This document shows positions 57,501 through 61,225 of a stretch of DNA of 64,000 nt, piece after piece; position 1 is the stretch's first letter, and each line of letters starts with the position of its first letter. Source of the stretch: Sciurus carolinensis (Eukaryota; Chordata; Mammalia; Rodentia; Sciuridae); assembly GCF_902686445.1 (NCBI RefSeq), contig NC_062214.1, forward strand, positions 95,584,738 to 95,648,737, given 5' to 3'. The notes under the pieces were generated by a model. It was not told the DNA's origin and searched no databases. It saw only the letters and a program-made list of their open reading frames with translations. The position numbers and the translations under genes were made by a program.

Positions 57501-59037
57501 GTAGTTAGGCTAGTTTTAAATTATTGGTCTTTCTATTTTAAATAGTTGTGTTCCTGTTATTTTAATAACAGAAGTATTTTCTAGCATGAAATTCTTTTTT
57601 TCCAGGGGTGAAGTTTATGGGAAATATATATATAGAAGCCAGTCTGAGTGAGAGTCTTAGGATAGTGGTTTCAGTCATCAAAGAACCACAGTCAAGTAGT
57701 CTCCATCCCTGGAAACAATTCCTTGATTTCCACTGTTTTCCTCTCAGGAAGACACAACTTTAGGAAGGAATTCTCTTTAGGTTTGCTGTGGCATTTGGAG
57801 AAGAAATCACTGCTCCAGATTTGGTCCTCATCTATTTATCCCTCCCCTTGTCCAAAGTATTTGTGACTTTTATGCTGCTTTCAGGACATCTATTCATTAC
57901 AGGTATGGGGGCAGACATAGCCCAAAGCAATTGCAGGAGAGTCAGAGCTCTTCTACTGTGTATCGCCCTACAAAAGTAGTTCAAAACTAGGCATTTTTTT
58001 TCTTTCCTATTTAAATTTTTTTTTTTTTTTTTGGTACTGGGGATCGAACCCAGTGTCACTTAACCACTAAACCATATCCTTAGCCCTTTTTGTTTTGTAT
58101 GTCAAGACAAGGTCTCGCTAAGTTGTGTAGGGCTTCACTAAGTTGCTGAGGTTGGTTTTGAACTCATGAGCCTTCTGCCTCAGCCTCCCAAGTCACTGGG
58201 ATTTTGGGAATGTACTATTGCTCCTGAGTTGGAAATTTGATTTTGATATTATTGCTTTTCTTAAATTCACAATGTTAGTTTTAAGGAATTTCTGAAGGCC
58301 ACATGATACTTTTTAGCAATTTAGTTACCATAAATTGTGGTCCTGTTCAAGTAAAACAAACACTTTACTTGTGTATTGATTTCATTTTGAGGAAATAATA
58401 CCTTTAAAAACTGGCTGTCATTTATTGAACTTTCACAAGTAGTCCCAAGTACTTTTACAGGAATTGTAAAATCTTCACAACACACTGTCTGGGTTAGTTG
58501 TCATTCCTCTTTTACAGACTAGACTTCTAAGTGTCAGAGAAGTTTAGTCATGTGCTCAGACACATGGTAATTTAATCATGCATTTTTTTTTTCAGAATCT
58601 GTGATATTAATCTAGATTAATCTGTCTATTTTGACTTGAACATTTGAAAAGTGACTTGTCTCAACTGAGATGTGCTATAAGTGTAAAATACATACTAGAC
58701 TTTGAAGATAGTATAAAAATGAAATATTTTATTAATAATTTTTCATATTGAGTACATCTTAAAATTGTTTTCAAATCTTGTTTCTTTTCTGTGACTACCA
58801 GAAAATGTGAAACAATTTATGAGGCTCATATTTCTGTTGGATAGTGCTTATCTCTGGCCTTTCTTACTGAAATAGCAGCTTTGCTTTTAAAAATTTGAAA
58901 GCTCAGTTGGTGAACTATTTTGCTTTTGTTTATAATTCACAGGCACTTTAAAGAGAAGGAGACCTCCACAGCCCATTCAACAACCCCAGCGTCAGAGGCC
59001 CCGGGAGAGTTATCAAATGGGACACATGAGACGTTAA
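5405..59037 (+). CDS. ADAM10: ADAM10 spliced coding sequence, 5'-partial (12 exons)
   Basis: ADAM10 is a type I membrane zinc metalloprotease (reprolysin/adamalysin family M12B) that sheds ectodomains such as Notch, APP, cadherins and CD23. The join is 5405-5505, 17121-17270, 19968-20060, 22515-22698, 34897-35060, 38176-38359, 43846-43996, 44776-44959, 45757-45865, 46562-46782, 56758-56884, 58943-59037. Lengths sum to 1763 nt: two bases completing a codon begun upstream, 586 codons and TAA. Counting back from the 748-residue human length puts the first full codon at Tyr163. This places RKKR at 210-213, His383/Glu384/His387/His393 at the zinc site and N-glycosylation sequons at Asn267, 278, 439 and 551, all as known for ADAM10. 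Every junction is AG/GT and phases match. The first ~162 residues lie outside the window. No frameshift or internal stop is seen, so the gene looks functional. Confidence 0.97.
6735..7470 (+). mobile_element. Degraded LINE-1 ORF2 fragment
   Basis: Diverged but recognisable order of L1 ORF2 phrases, from the region after the reverse transcriptase to tccagagggattaaagc near 7410. No open frame survives. Confidence 0.55.
8013..8092 (+). repeat. ID SINE with target duplication
   Basis: A well-preserved ID body (ggctggggagatagctcag ... gatcgatccccagcacc) flanked by aaaaaattatag at 8001-8012 and 8093-8104. Confidence 0.9.
8195..8297 (-). repeat. ID SINE
   Basis: Reverse-strand ID body (agtgctagggattgaaccca) preceded by a T-run. 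Confidence 0.8.
8838..8962 (+). repeat. B1-like SINE monomer
   Basis: atcccagctactcaggaggc followed by an AAC/AAT-rich tail; ID half absent. Confidence 0.75.
9280..9500 (+). mobile_element. hAT-type DNA transposon fossil
   Basis: Carries the familiar non-autonomous element phrases ctcagcaaactacagcc and aaataaagttttattggaac, then gtgatagagaccatatg. Subfamily not assigned. The same family in the opposite orientation lies at 35612-35795. Confidence 0.55.
11661..11788 (-). repeat. ID SINE
   Basis: Reverse-strand ID body (ctgagctacaaccccagccc) with the complement of the squirrel-type tail on its left. Confidence 0.85.
12297..12492 (-). repeat. B1-like + ID dimeric SINE
   Basis: Reverse-strand dimer: ID half (gaggattgaacccaggg), then B1-like half (cctcagcctcctgagttgct). 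Confidence 0.85.
14768..14886 (+). repeat. B1-like SINE monomer
   Basis: gtgatgcatgcctgtagtcc and gagactgaggcaggggga; ends in an A-rich tail. Confidence 0.75.
15105..15335 (+). repeat. B1-like + ID dimeric SINE
   Basis: B1-like half with a small internal duplication (gcaatttag twice), A-rich linker, ID half (ggctggatatgtaactcagt). Confidence 0.85.
16160..16320 (-). mobile_element. LINE-1 3'UTR fragment
   Basis: Complement of an L1MA/MB-type 3'UTR (aatatgttcatcatctcaca). A second, overlapping part of the same kind of 3'UTR lies at 16640-17070. Confidence 0.5.
16527..16600 (+). repeat. ID SINE
   Basis: gactggggatatagctttg ... gggttcagttcccagtg followed by an A-run. Confidence 0.8.
16640..17070 (-). 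mobile_element. LINE-1 3'UTR fragment
   Basis: Complement of an L1MA/MB-type 3'UTR, including the cctactgtgccatacacc and ggtacccattttactaccc regions. It ends about 50 bases before the exon 6 acceptor. Confidence 0.6.
17121..17270 (+). CDS. ADAM10: ADAM10 exon 6: proprotein convertase site and mature N-terminus
   Basis: Exactly 50 codons between acatttag and gtattt, phase 0 at both ends. The exon reads from [10 protein letters not shown] through [12 protein letters not shown] to REAVIAQ. RKKR (residues 210-213) is the furin/PC7 cleavage site that removes the prodomain, so the mature enzyme starts at the following Thr. After the site, [19 protein letters not shown] is the first strand and helix of the reprolysin catalytic domain. 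Leu in IPLEE replaces a residue I recall as Gln in human. The exon sits alone between an 11.6-kb and a 2.7-kb intron. Confidence 0.96.
17518..17603 (-). repeat. Diverged ID SINE fragment
   Basis: Reverse-strand resemblance (agtactaaggattaaatcca). Confidence 0.45.
17689..17901 (+). repeat. B1-like + ID dimeric SINE with target duplication
   Basis: Intact dimer flanked by a perfect 13-bp duplication, aaatataatttct, at 17676-17688 and 17902-17914. Confidence 0.92.
19093..19163 (+). repeat. ID SINE
   Basis: agggctgaagatgtggctca ... ccatccccagcacta running into the CA repeat. Confidence 0.85.
19164..19206 (+). repeat. (CA)n microsatellite
   Basis: About 21 CA units directly after an ID SINE, grown from its A-rich tail. 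Confidence 0.95.
19968..20060 (+). CDS. ADAM10: ADAM10 exon 7: metalloprotease domain, N-terminal part
   Basis: A 93-bp, 31-codon exon in phase 0 (ttgctag acceptor, gtaagg donor), from [13 protein letters not shown] to SFMVKRIR. It belongs to the catalytic domain. The NIS sequon matches glycosylation site Asn267. It is a symmetrical exon, so skipping would keep the frame but remove part of the catalytic fold. Confidence 0.96.
21366..21535 (-). repeat. B1-like + ID dimeric SINE
   Basis: Reverse-strand ID half (ctgagttacatccccagccc) then diverged B1-like half. Confidence 0.8.
22145..22279 (-). repeat. ID SINE
   Basis: Reverse-strand ID with squirrel-type tail complement (gttgatgtacacaatgtct). 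Confidence 0.85.
22515..22698 (+). CDS. ADAM10: ADAM10 exon 8: metalloprotease domain, central part
   Basis: A 184-bp exon, 61 codons plus one base (phase 1 at its 3' end), from [14 protein letters not shown] to [13 protein letters not shown] is the Asn278 glycosylation sequon. The segment [20 protein letters not shown] is the conserved strand and helix ahead of the active-site helix in ADAM10/Kuzbanian proteins. Acceptor aattttag, donor gtaggt. The following intron, 12.2 kb, holds a nearly complete antisense LINE-1. Confidence 0.97.
22792..22849 (+). repeat. Short direct repeat, 2 x 23 bp
   Basis: The 23-base unit tctatacaatatc...ttatg occurs at 22792-22814 and 22827-22849, identical, with a 12-base spacer. 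Confidence 0.9.
23595..23655 (-). repeat. ID SINE fragment
   Basis: gtggtgctaaggacgaaccc and ctcatgcatgctaggca; cut short at the L1 poly(A). Confidence 0.65.
24498..24713 (-). repeat. B1-like + ID dimeric SINE inside L1
   Basis: Interrupts the L1 sequence; ID half (ctgaaccacatcctcagccc) then B1-like half (ctgggattacaggtgtgtgc). Confidence 0.85.
25234..25579. mobile_element. Solo LTR with 6-bp target duplication
   Basis: A 346-bp block interrupts L1 ORF2 exactly between the halves of a phrase continuous in other L1s. It begins tgtggg and ends cccaca (TG...CA termini in a 6-bp inverted repeat) and is flanked by aggtat at 25228-25233 and 25580-25585. It contains an AATAAA at about 25334. A 6-bp duplication is typical of class II (ERVK/IAP-like) endogenous retroviruses. 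No retroviral coding sequence is present. Orientation is not certain. Confidence 0.75.
28598..28731 (-). repeat. ID SINE inside L1
   Basis: Reverse-strand body (ctgagccacaatcccagccc) with the squirrel-type tail complement. Confidence 0.85.
28740..28836 (-). repeat. ID SINE inside L1, adjacent to another
   Basis: Reverse-strand BC1-like body (ggccttgtgcttgcaaggca), a T-run on its left; lies beside the SINE at 28598-28731. Confidence 0.85.
30409..30485 (+). repeat. Palindromic (GTAT)n/(ATAC)n plus (CA)n microsatellite
   Basis: A gtat-type repeat to 30430 is followed by its own complement (cacacatacatacatac) from 30432, then about 23 CA units. The first parts form a 17-bp hairpin with a one-base loop. 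Confidence 0.9.
30541..30640 (-). repeat. ID SINE inside L1 5'UTR
   Basis: T-run then ggtactggggattgaactca ... ctgagctatctccccagccc. Confidence 0.9.
32971..33037 (+). repeat. 5'-truncated ID SINE with target duplication
   Basis: Lacks the first ~35 bases of the ID body, including the A box. The remainder ends in an (AAAC) tail. A perfect 13-bp duplication, agaaaatatgcta, at 32958-32970 and 33038-33050 shows the truncation happened at insertion. Confidence 0.9.
33340..33436 (-). repeat. ID SINE
   Basis: Diverged reverse-strand body (agatcaaatccaggaccctg). Confidence 0.7.
33945..34127 (-). repeat. B1-like + ID dimeric SINE
   Basis: ID half (gagattgaacccaggggcac) then B1-like half (ctgcctcagtcttgagtagc). 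Confidence 0.85.
34217..34385 (-). repeat. B1-like + ID dimeric SINE
   Basis: Second dimer of the same orientation, 90 bp downstream of the previous one (gctgggattacaggcatgtg). Confidence 0.85.
34412..34546 (+). repeat. ID SINE
   Basis: gtggctcagtggtagagtgc body with tail tattgtgtccatctacaac and an A-run; 350 bp before exon 9. Confidence 0.9.
34897..35060 (+). CDS. ADAM10: ADAM10 exon 9: active-site helix
   Basis: A 164-bp exon: two bases complete a Gly codon, then 54 codons from [14 protein letters not shown] to [15 protein letters not shown] supplies two zinc-binding histidines (383, 387) and the catalytic glutamate (384) of the HExxHxxGxxH consensus. The third zinc histidine is the first codon of the next exon, so the motif is interrupted by a 3.1-kb intron. 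Acceptor is aattag, donor gtaagt at 35061. Confidence 0.97.
35612..35795 (-). mobile_element. hAT-type DNA transposon fossil
   Basis: Opposite-orientation relative of 9280-9500: tttataaagggcc at one end, tttgccaacccctga at the other. The middle is diverged. It interrupts old L1-like sequence. Confidence 0.55.
36158..36240 (+). repeat. ID SINE
   Basis: gggggtagctcagtggtaaa ... gaatctccagcaccaaaa, still resembling tRNA-Ala. Confidence 0.85.
36496..36569 (+). repeat. (CT)n microsatellite followed by T-run
   Basis: About 25 CT units, then a T-run with one C. A 74-base pure pyrimidine strand. Confidence 0.95.
36578..36745 (+). mobile_element. MER5-like hAT-Charlie fossil
   Basis: Phrases ggtgggacctgagtttctg, atttctaacacattaccagg and gaggaccacactt match MER5-type elements, diverged. 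Confidence 0.6.
38176..38359 (+). CDS. ADAM10: ADAM10 exon 10: third zinc ligand and Met-turn
   Basis: A 184-bp exon (61 codons plus one base) starting directly with CAT, His393, the third zinc ligand. It continues [13 protein letters not shown], then [11 protein letters not shown], where Met417 lies in the Met-turn below the zinc. NIS matches glycosylation site Asn439. The exon ends in KKRNNCFV at the end of the catalytic domain. Acceptor ttgacag, donor gtatgt. Confidence 0.97.
38590..39560 (-). mobile_element. Old LINE-1 (L1M) 3' region fragments
   Basis: Complement of L1M-type sequence, including phrases around ataaatggaatcatat and ccattttcctggtg. Two similar stretches follow each other (38590-39040, 39041-39560), probably two copies; a SINE dimer splits the second. 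Confidence 0.55.
39166..39370 (-). repeat. B1-like + ID dimeric SINE with target duplication
   Basis: Reverse-strand dimer flanked by aattgtttct at 39156-39165 and 39371-39380. Confidence 0.88.
39582..39848 (+). repeat. Left arm of an inverted duplication
   Basis: The reverse complement matches 41851-42129 over its whole length: about 7 mismatches and one 11-base gap by eye. It contains the B1-like half of a SINE dimer (39740-39848) plus about 155 bp of its flank. It interrupts an L1M. Confidence 0.9.
39848..39903 (+). repeat. Tandem duplication, 2 x 28 bp
   Basis: Two adjacent 28-bp units (39848-39875, 39876-39903) differing at one base (gttctagc/gttatagc). The unit derives from the L1M and sits exactly at the right edge of the inverted-duplication arm. 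Confidence 0.9.
39849..39985 (-). mobile_element. Continuation of the L1M copy after an interrupting duplication
   Basis: The phrase ending at about 39555 (ttatttcatctagtataat) and that at 39876-39985 (agaactccattcc, attatttcattatatg) are adjacent in L1M elements. The inverted-duplication arm therefore sits inside this L1. Confidence 0.5.
40657..40792 (+). repeat. Degenerate dimeric SINE
   Basis: ctgtaatcccagcaatttgg ... ctatctcaaaataaaaaa, then ID remnants (ttcatagtggtaaagggc). Confidence 0.7.
41325..41404 (-). repeat. ID SINE
   Basis: Reverse-strand body (ggtattgaggactgaaccta; ctaaactacatccgcagcct). Confidence 0.75.
41778..41968 (-). repeat. B1-like + ID dimeric SINE
   Basis: Complete reverse-strand dimer whose B1-like half is part of the right arm of the inverted duplication. 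Confidence 0.88.
41851..42129 (-). repeat. Right arm of an inverted duplication
   Basis: Partner of 39582-39848. Here the SINE dimer is complete (41778-41968, including the ID half), so this looks like the parental copy. The spacer is about 2.0 kb. Confidence 0.9.
43320..43372 (-). mobile_element. Minimal LINE-1 3' end
   Basis: The phrase tttttacagactgcattttg is shared with the L1 copy at 51212-51773, next to an A/T-rich tail. It appears to be an extremely 5'-truncated insertion of the same family. A clear target duplication is not resolved. Confidence 0.5.
43565..43705 (+). repeat. MIR SINE
   Basis: Conserved MIR core-type order: attaagaaacagaggctgac, gggacttgcttgctcaaggt, then a pyrimidine-rich end. 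Lies 140 bp before exon 11. Confidence 0.6.
43846..43996 (+). CDS. ADAM10: ADAM10 exon 11: disintegrin domain, first half
   Basis: A 151-bp exon: two bases complete Glu, then 49 codons, then two bases of a Ser codon. It reads [20 protein letters not shown] onward, with eight or more cysteines in typical disintegrin spacing (ECDCG, ECC, KCKL). There is no RGD. The donor is gtacct, less canonical than the other donors. Read-through adds about 31 residues before a stop at 44090, so retention of intron 11 would truncate the protein within the disintegrin domain. KPGKHC replaces what I recall as KPGKQC in human. Confidence 0.96.
43997..44775 (+). other. Intron 11 of ADAM10
   Basis: A 779-bp intron with no recognisable repeat or gene. 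The frame from exon 11 stays open for 31 codons into it. Confidence 0.8.
44776..44959 (+). CDS. ADAM10: ADAM10 exon 12: disintegrin to cysteine-rich transition
   Basis: A 184-bp exon: one base completes Ser504, then 61 codons from [11 protein letters not shown] to HTQVCING, ending in phase 0. Cysteine-dense; NFT is the Asn551 glycosylation sequon at the disintegrin/cysteine-rich boundary. Several substitutions against my memory of human ([18 protein letters not shown]) are conservative and keep every cysteine. Acceptor tcttctag, donor gtaagc. Confidence 0.96.
44960..45756 (+). other. Intron 12 of ADAM10
   Basis: A 797-bp intron; one minus-strand ID SINE (45556-45642), otherwise nothing identified. 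Confidence 0.8.
45556..45642 (-). repeat. ID SINE
   Basis: ctggggattcaacctagggt and ctatcactgagccctagctc. Confidence 0.75.
45757..45865 (+). CDS. ADAM10: ADAM10 exon 13: cysteine-rich domain
   Basis: A 109-bp exon: 36 codons plus one base, from [15 protein letters not shown] to CHVCCMKK. It forms part of the cysteine-rich domain, which in ADAM10 helps substrate selection and contacts TspanC8 tetraspanins. His in EKHGLE replaces a Tyr I recall from human. Acceptor attccag, donor gtaagg. Confidence 0.96.
45866..46561 (+). other. Intron 13 of ADAM10
   Basis: A 696-bp intron; a minus-strand SINE dimer (46072-46271) takes up its centre, otherwise nothing identified. Confidence 0.8.
46072..46271 (-). 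repeat. B1-like + ID dimeric SINE
   Basis: ID half (ggtactaggaattgaacta) then B1-like half (gccaggattacaggtgtgca). Confidence 0.82.
46562..46782 (+). CDS. ADAM10: ADAM10 exon 14: cysteine-rich domain and membrane-proximal stalk
   Basis: A 221-bp exon: two bases complete Met, then 73 codons from [10 protein letters not shown] to ENIAEWIV, phase 0. It completes the cysteine-rich region ([13 protein letters not shown]) and the stalk ([16 protein letters not shown]) just before the membrane. The stretch [13 protein letters not shown] carries several changes relative to the human sequence as I remember it (GSVQWSRHFSGRT), the densest cluster in the gene. Read-through of the donor gives 13 more residues and a stop at 46821, before any transmembrane segment. 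The next intron is about 10 kb. Confidence 0.96.
47369..48937 (-). mobile_element. 5'-truncated LINE-1 with 32-bp target site duplication
   Basis: Poly(A) appears as a T-run at 47369 onward, then 3'UTR and the ORF2 C-terminus on the minus strand. The frame 48191-47709 is open for 160 codons and contains the L1 ORF2 cysteine motif (CWRECG...KHCWWGC); further ORF2 frames lie at 48718-48446 and 48942-48757. The flanks at 47337-47368 and 48938-48969 are identical over 32 bp. The 3'UTR type is one I associate with squirrel L1s. Relatively young: long open frames and a perfect duplication. Confidence 0.9.
49828..49973 (-). repeat. 7SL/B1-like SINE monomer
   Basis: Reverse strand: ctcaagagattatcctgctt and ctaggactacaggcacacac; resembles an early 7SL-derived monomer rather than the squirrel dimer. 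Confidence 0.7.
50098..50979 (-). pseudogene. Possible degenerate pseudogene fragment, unidentified
   Basis: Two minus-strand frames (50979-50740, 79 codons; 50415-50098, 105 codons) have amino-acid composition more like a real helical protein than translated repeat, such as [16 protein letters not shown] and [19 protein letters not shown] one-base shift in the first would give an acidic segment ([19 protein letters not shown]). The stretch between has stops. No known family comes to mind and no poly(A) or target duplication was found. It may be a processed pseudogene or chance. Confidence 0.3.
51212..51773 (-). mobile_element. 5'-truncated LINE-1 with probable 3' transduction
   Basis: An identical 18-bp duplication, cagattatagtatcttct, flanks it at 51194-51211 and 51774-51791. 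On the minus strand the L1 3'UTR reaches tgcagtctgt, an A-rich tail (51291-51312), then about 65 bp of unrelated sequence (51223-51290) with an AATAAA complement at 51235-51240 and a second poly(A) (51211-51222). This is the structure of an L1 transcript that read through its own signal. Confidence 0.8.
52702..52776 (-). repeat. ID SINE
   Basis: ggtgctggggatagaacaca ... ggattccagcccc. Confidence 0.75.
53385..53570 (+). mobile_element. MER20-like hAT fossil
   Basis: Contains ggggccagtgatgctaaatg and tcctacattgctc in the order of MER20 elements. Diverged; ends approximate. Confidence 0.5.
54114..54145 (+). repeat. Imperfect (CA)n microsatellite
   Basis: CA units with regularly spaced CCCA interruptions. 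Confidence 0.9.
55380..55493 (-). repeat. ID SINE
   Basis: A long T-run, then ggtgctggggatcgaaccca ... ctgagctatctccccagccc; very little diverged. Confidence 0.92.
55845..55937 (-). repeat. ID SINE
   Basis: ggtgctggggtttgaactca ... actgagctctattcccaacc. Confidence 0.85.
56151..56238 (+). repeat. ID SINE
   Basis: ggggctggaggtataggtca ... ttcaatcctcagtactgcaa. Confidence 0.82.
56758..56884 (+). CDS. ADAM10: ADAM10 exon 15: transmembrane helix and proximal tail
   Basis: A 127-bp exon (42 codons plus one base). [20 protein letters not shown] is the single hydrophobic membrane-spanning segment, followed by basic/polar KICSVHT and the proline-rich [11 protein letters not shown], an SH3-binding motif in the cytoplasmic tail. 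The transmembrane segment appears identical to human as I recall it. Acceptor tttctag, donor gtaagt. Confidence 0.97.
57178..57522 (+). mobile_element. ERVL-MaLR-type solo LTR
   Basis: Recognisable MST/THE1-type LTR phrases in order: ttatggtttagatatgaggt, gaaatgattgggctatgaga, cctctgaaactgtgagcacc, aattgttcttgtcaggtct, ttttggtcacag. Non-coding; internally shortened. Exact ends unclear; no internal retroviral sequence adjoins it. Confidence 0.75.
58010..58230 (-). repeat. B1-like + ID dimeric SINE
   Basis: T-run, ID half (ggtactggggatcgaaccca), B1-like half (ctcagcctcccaagtcactg). Confidence 0.87.
58415..58570 (+). repeat. MIR SINE
   Basis: Matches the MIR order: tttattgaactttcacaag, atcttcacaacacac, ctcttttacagactagac. 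Confidence 0.65.
58943..59037 (+). CDS. ADAM10: ADAM10 exon 16: C-terminal cytoplasmic tail and stop
   Basis: The coding part of the last exon: two bases complete Gly718, then 30 codons, from [15 protein letters not shown] to [10 protein letters not shown], then TAA at 59035. The RRR cluster corresponds to the arginine-based ER-retention signal reported for ADAM10, and the PxxP segments are SH3-binding. Acceptor is aattcacag. The exon continues into the 3'UTR. Confidence 0.97.
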
Positions 59038-59370
59038 TTGCAGCTTTTGCCTTGGTTCTTCCTAGTGCCTACAATGGGAAAACTTCACTCCAAAGAGAAA
59101 CCTATTAAGTCATCATCTCCAGACTAAACCCTCACAAATAATAGTTGAAGAAAAAATGGCAAGAGATCATGTCCTCAGACCAGGTGGAATTATTTAAAAT
59201 TTAAAGCCTGAAAATACCAATTTGGGGGGGTGGGGTGGAAAAGAAACCCAATTTTCTTATGGACAGATATTTTAACCTAATGGCACAAAGTCTTAGAAAA
59301 TTATAATGTGCCCCGTGTTCCCTGTTCTTCGTTGCTGCATTTTCTTCACTTGCAGTCCAACTTGGCTCTC

Positions 59371-59376
59371 AATAAA
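59371..59376 (+). terminator. Possible proximal polyadenylation signal AATAAA
   Basis: An AATAAA 334 bases after the stop codon, followed by a T-rich run near 59400. Use of it would give a short 3'UTR isoform lacking one of the two Pumilio motifs and, depending on the cleavage point, probably both. Only the hexamer is visible; usage is unproven. Confidence 0.4.
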
Positions 59377-59466
59377 CTTCACAAATTGACATATATATAT
59401 TTTTTTCAACTGCCAGTCAAGGCTTGGAGGCTCGACCACCTCAACATTGGAGACATCACTTGCCAA

Positions 59467-59474
59467 TGTACATA
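59467..59474 (+). promoter_or_regulatory. Pumilio response element candidate (UGUACAUA)
   Basis: Exact match to the UGUANAUA consensus in the ADAM10 3'UTR, just downstream of the possible proximal poly(A) signal. An 8-mer can occur by chance in 2.1 kb of AT-rich sequence. Confidence 0.35.
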
Positions 59475-60242
59475 CCTTGTTATATGCAGACATGTATTTC
59501 TTATGTACACTGTATTCTGTGTGCAATTGTAAACAGAAATTGCAATATGGATGTTTCTTTGTATTATAAAATTTTTCCGCTCTTAATGAAAAATTACTGT
59601 TTAATTGACATACTCAGGATAACAGAATGGTGGTATTCAGTGGTCCAGGATTCTGTAATGCTTTACACAGGCAGTTTTGAAACAAGAATCCATTTACTCT
59701 TTTATTATGATAGAGTTGGTTCTTAGCTTCATTTTTTCTTTATCAAATGGCTGCTATGAGCATGAGTGACTGTGCTGAGGAACACACTTAAGTGTTGTGC
59801 AAACTGGACATAAGCAGCATTCTACTTCAGAGGTTGATTCTTTGTGTAAGTGTCTGATTTCTGCTTACATATTTTAAACTTTCTAATTCAATTCCATTTT
59901 TTAACTGGTAGGTGAAATTTGATTCATACTTTGGTAGGAATTATGTCCATGAAATGATTCTTTTTATTTGTAGCCTACTTTTTGTGTTTTCCCGTATATC
60001 TCAAGTATGCTAATTATGTTTTTGTCTGATATGGAAAAGAAAAGCTGTCTTTATTGAAATATTTGAATAGTTTTTTCAGCATATCATCACTGATCATAGG
60101 TAACCACTAAAGATGAGTAATTTGCTCAACTAGTAGTTAAAATTGTAGATAGGCCTTCTGACATTTTTTTTCCTAAAATATTTTGACAACAGTGAAGGTG
60201 AAACAGCACAATGTCCCATTCCAAATTTATTTTTTAAGCAGA

Positions 60243-60250
60243 TGTAAATA
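60243..60250 (+). promoter_or_regulatory. Pumilio response element candidate (UGUAAAUA)
   Basis: A second exact UGUANAUA match in the 3'UTR, present only on the long 3'UTR isoform. Functional only if conserved and accessible. Confidence 0.35.
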
Positions 60251-61122
60251 ATTGGCATTTTTAAAGAAAGAGAAAGCAAAAACATTTAATGTATTAATAG
60301 GCTTATTGCTATGCAGAAAATGGAAGGGGGCTTTACAAAAAATTTAAGCTTGTGACATATTTATTGCTTCTATTTTCCAGCTACATCACTTAAATTAGAA
60401 GTAAACATCTATGATTTTCCTGGCTTCACATAGAGGCAAATTTAGGGAAGTTGAACAGATTTCTGTGTTTTGGCTTTTTTTTTTTTTTCTTCCTTTTTTC
60501 TTAAGAGTATAAGGTTTACACAATCATTCTCATAATGTGACGCAAGCCAGCAAGGCCAAAAATGCTAGAGAAAATAATGGGATCTCTTCCTTGTAAACTT
60601 GTACAGTATGTGGTGACTTTTTTCAAAATACAGCTTTTTGTACATGATTTAGAGACAAATTTTGTACATGAAACCCCAGATAGACTATAAATAATTCTAA
60701 GCAAACAAGTAGGTAGATATGTATGAAATTGCTTTTAAATCATTTAAATGCCTTTGTTTTTGAGCTGTGCAAAGGTTGGAAGTGGGTTTGCATTTCTAAA
60801 ATGGTGACTTTTATTCTGCAAGAGTTCTTAGTAACTTCTTGAGTGTGGTAGACTTTGGAACATGTAAATTTTTTGCTTGTCATGTTATCCTGTGGTAGGG
60901 TTTTGGCAGGTACACACTGCCATATTTTATTTTGAGTCTTAAGTTAAAATGTTTTCTGAAAAGAGATACATGCACTGAACTCTTTCCACTGCAAATCAAG
61001 ATGTGGTAAAAATGAAAAGATCGAGAAAATGAGATCTAATACTACTGTCAGTTTAATGTCCACTGTGTTTTATACAGTATCTTTTTTGTTCACTTTGGAA
61101 ATTTTTACTAAAAATTGCAAAA

Positions 61123-61128
61123 AATAAA
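61123..61128 (+). terminator. Distal polyadenylation signal AATAAA of ADAM10
   Basis: Canonical AATAAA followed within about 25 bases by a T/G-rich stretch (gatgtaaggttttttg). It lies at the expected distance from the stop codon, and a repeat-free stretch precedes it. Cleavage is expected near 61140-61150. Confidence 0.8.
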
Positions 61129-61225
61129 GTATTGTGCAAAGATGTAAGGTTTTTTGAAACTTGAAATGCATTAATAAATAGACTTGATGAAATCAACTTG
61201 AAGGTTCTATACTCTTTGAATTCTG

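Larger units (their letters stand above)
56885..58942 (+). other. Intron 15 of ADAM10
   Basis: A 2.06-kb intron holding a MaLR-type solo LTR (about 57178-57522), a minus-strand SINE dimer (58010-58230) and a MIR (58415-58570). The 57523-58009 stretch is unrecognised. Confidence 0.75.
59038..61145 (+). other. ADAM10: ADAM10 3' untranslated region
   Basis: About 2.1 kb from the stop to just after the distal polyadenylation signal, comparable in length to the human 3'UTR as I know it. No transposable element is recognised in it, in contrast to the introns, which suggests constraint. It is AT-rich, with U-runs, two UGUANAUA Pumilio-type motifs (59467, 60243) and an early AATAAA at 59371. The cleavage position is estimated from the signal, not observed. 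Confidence 0.85.
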
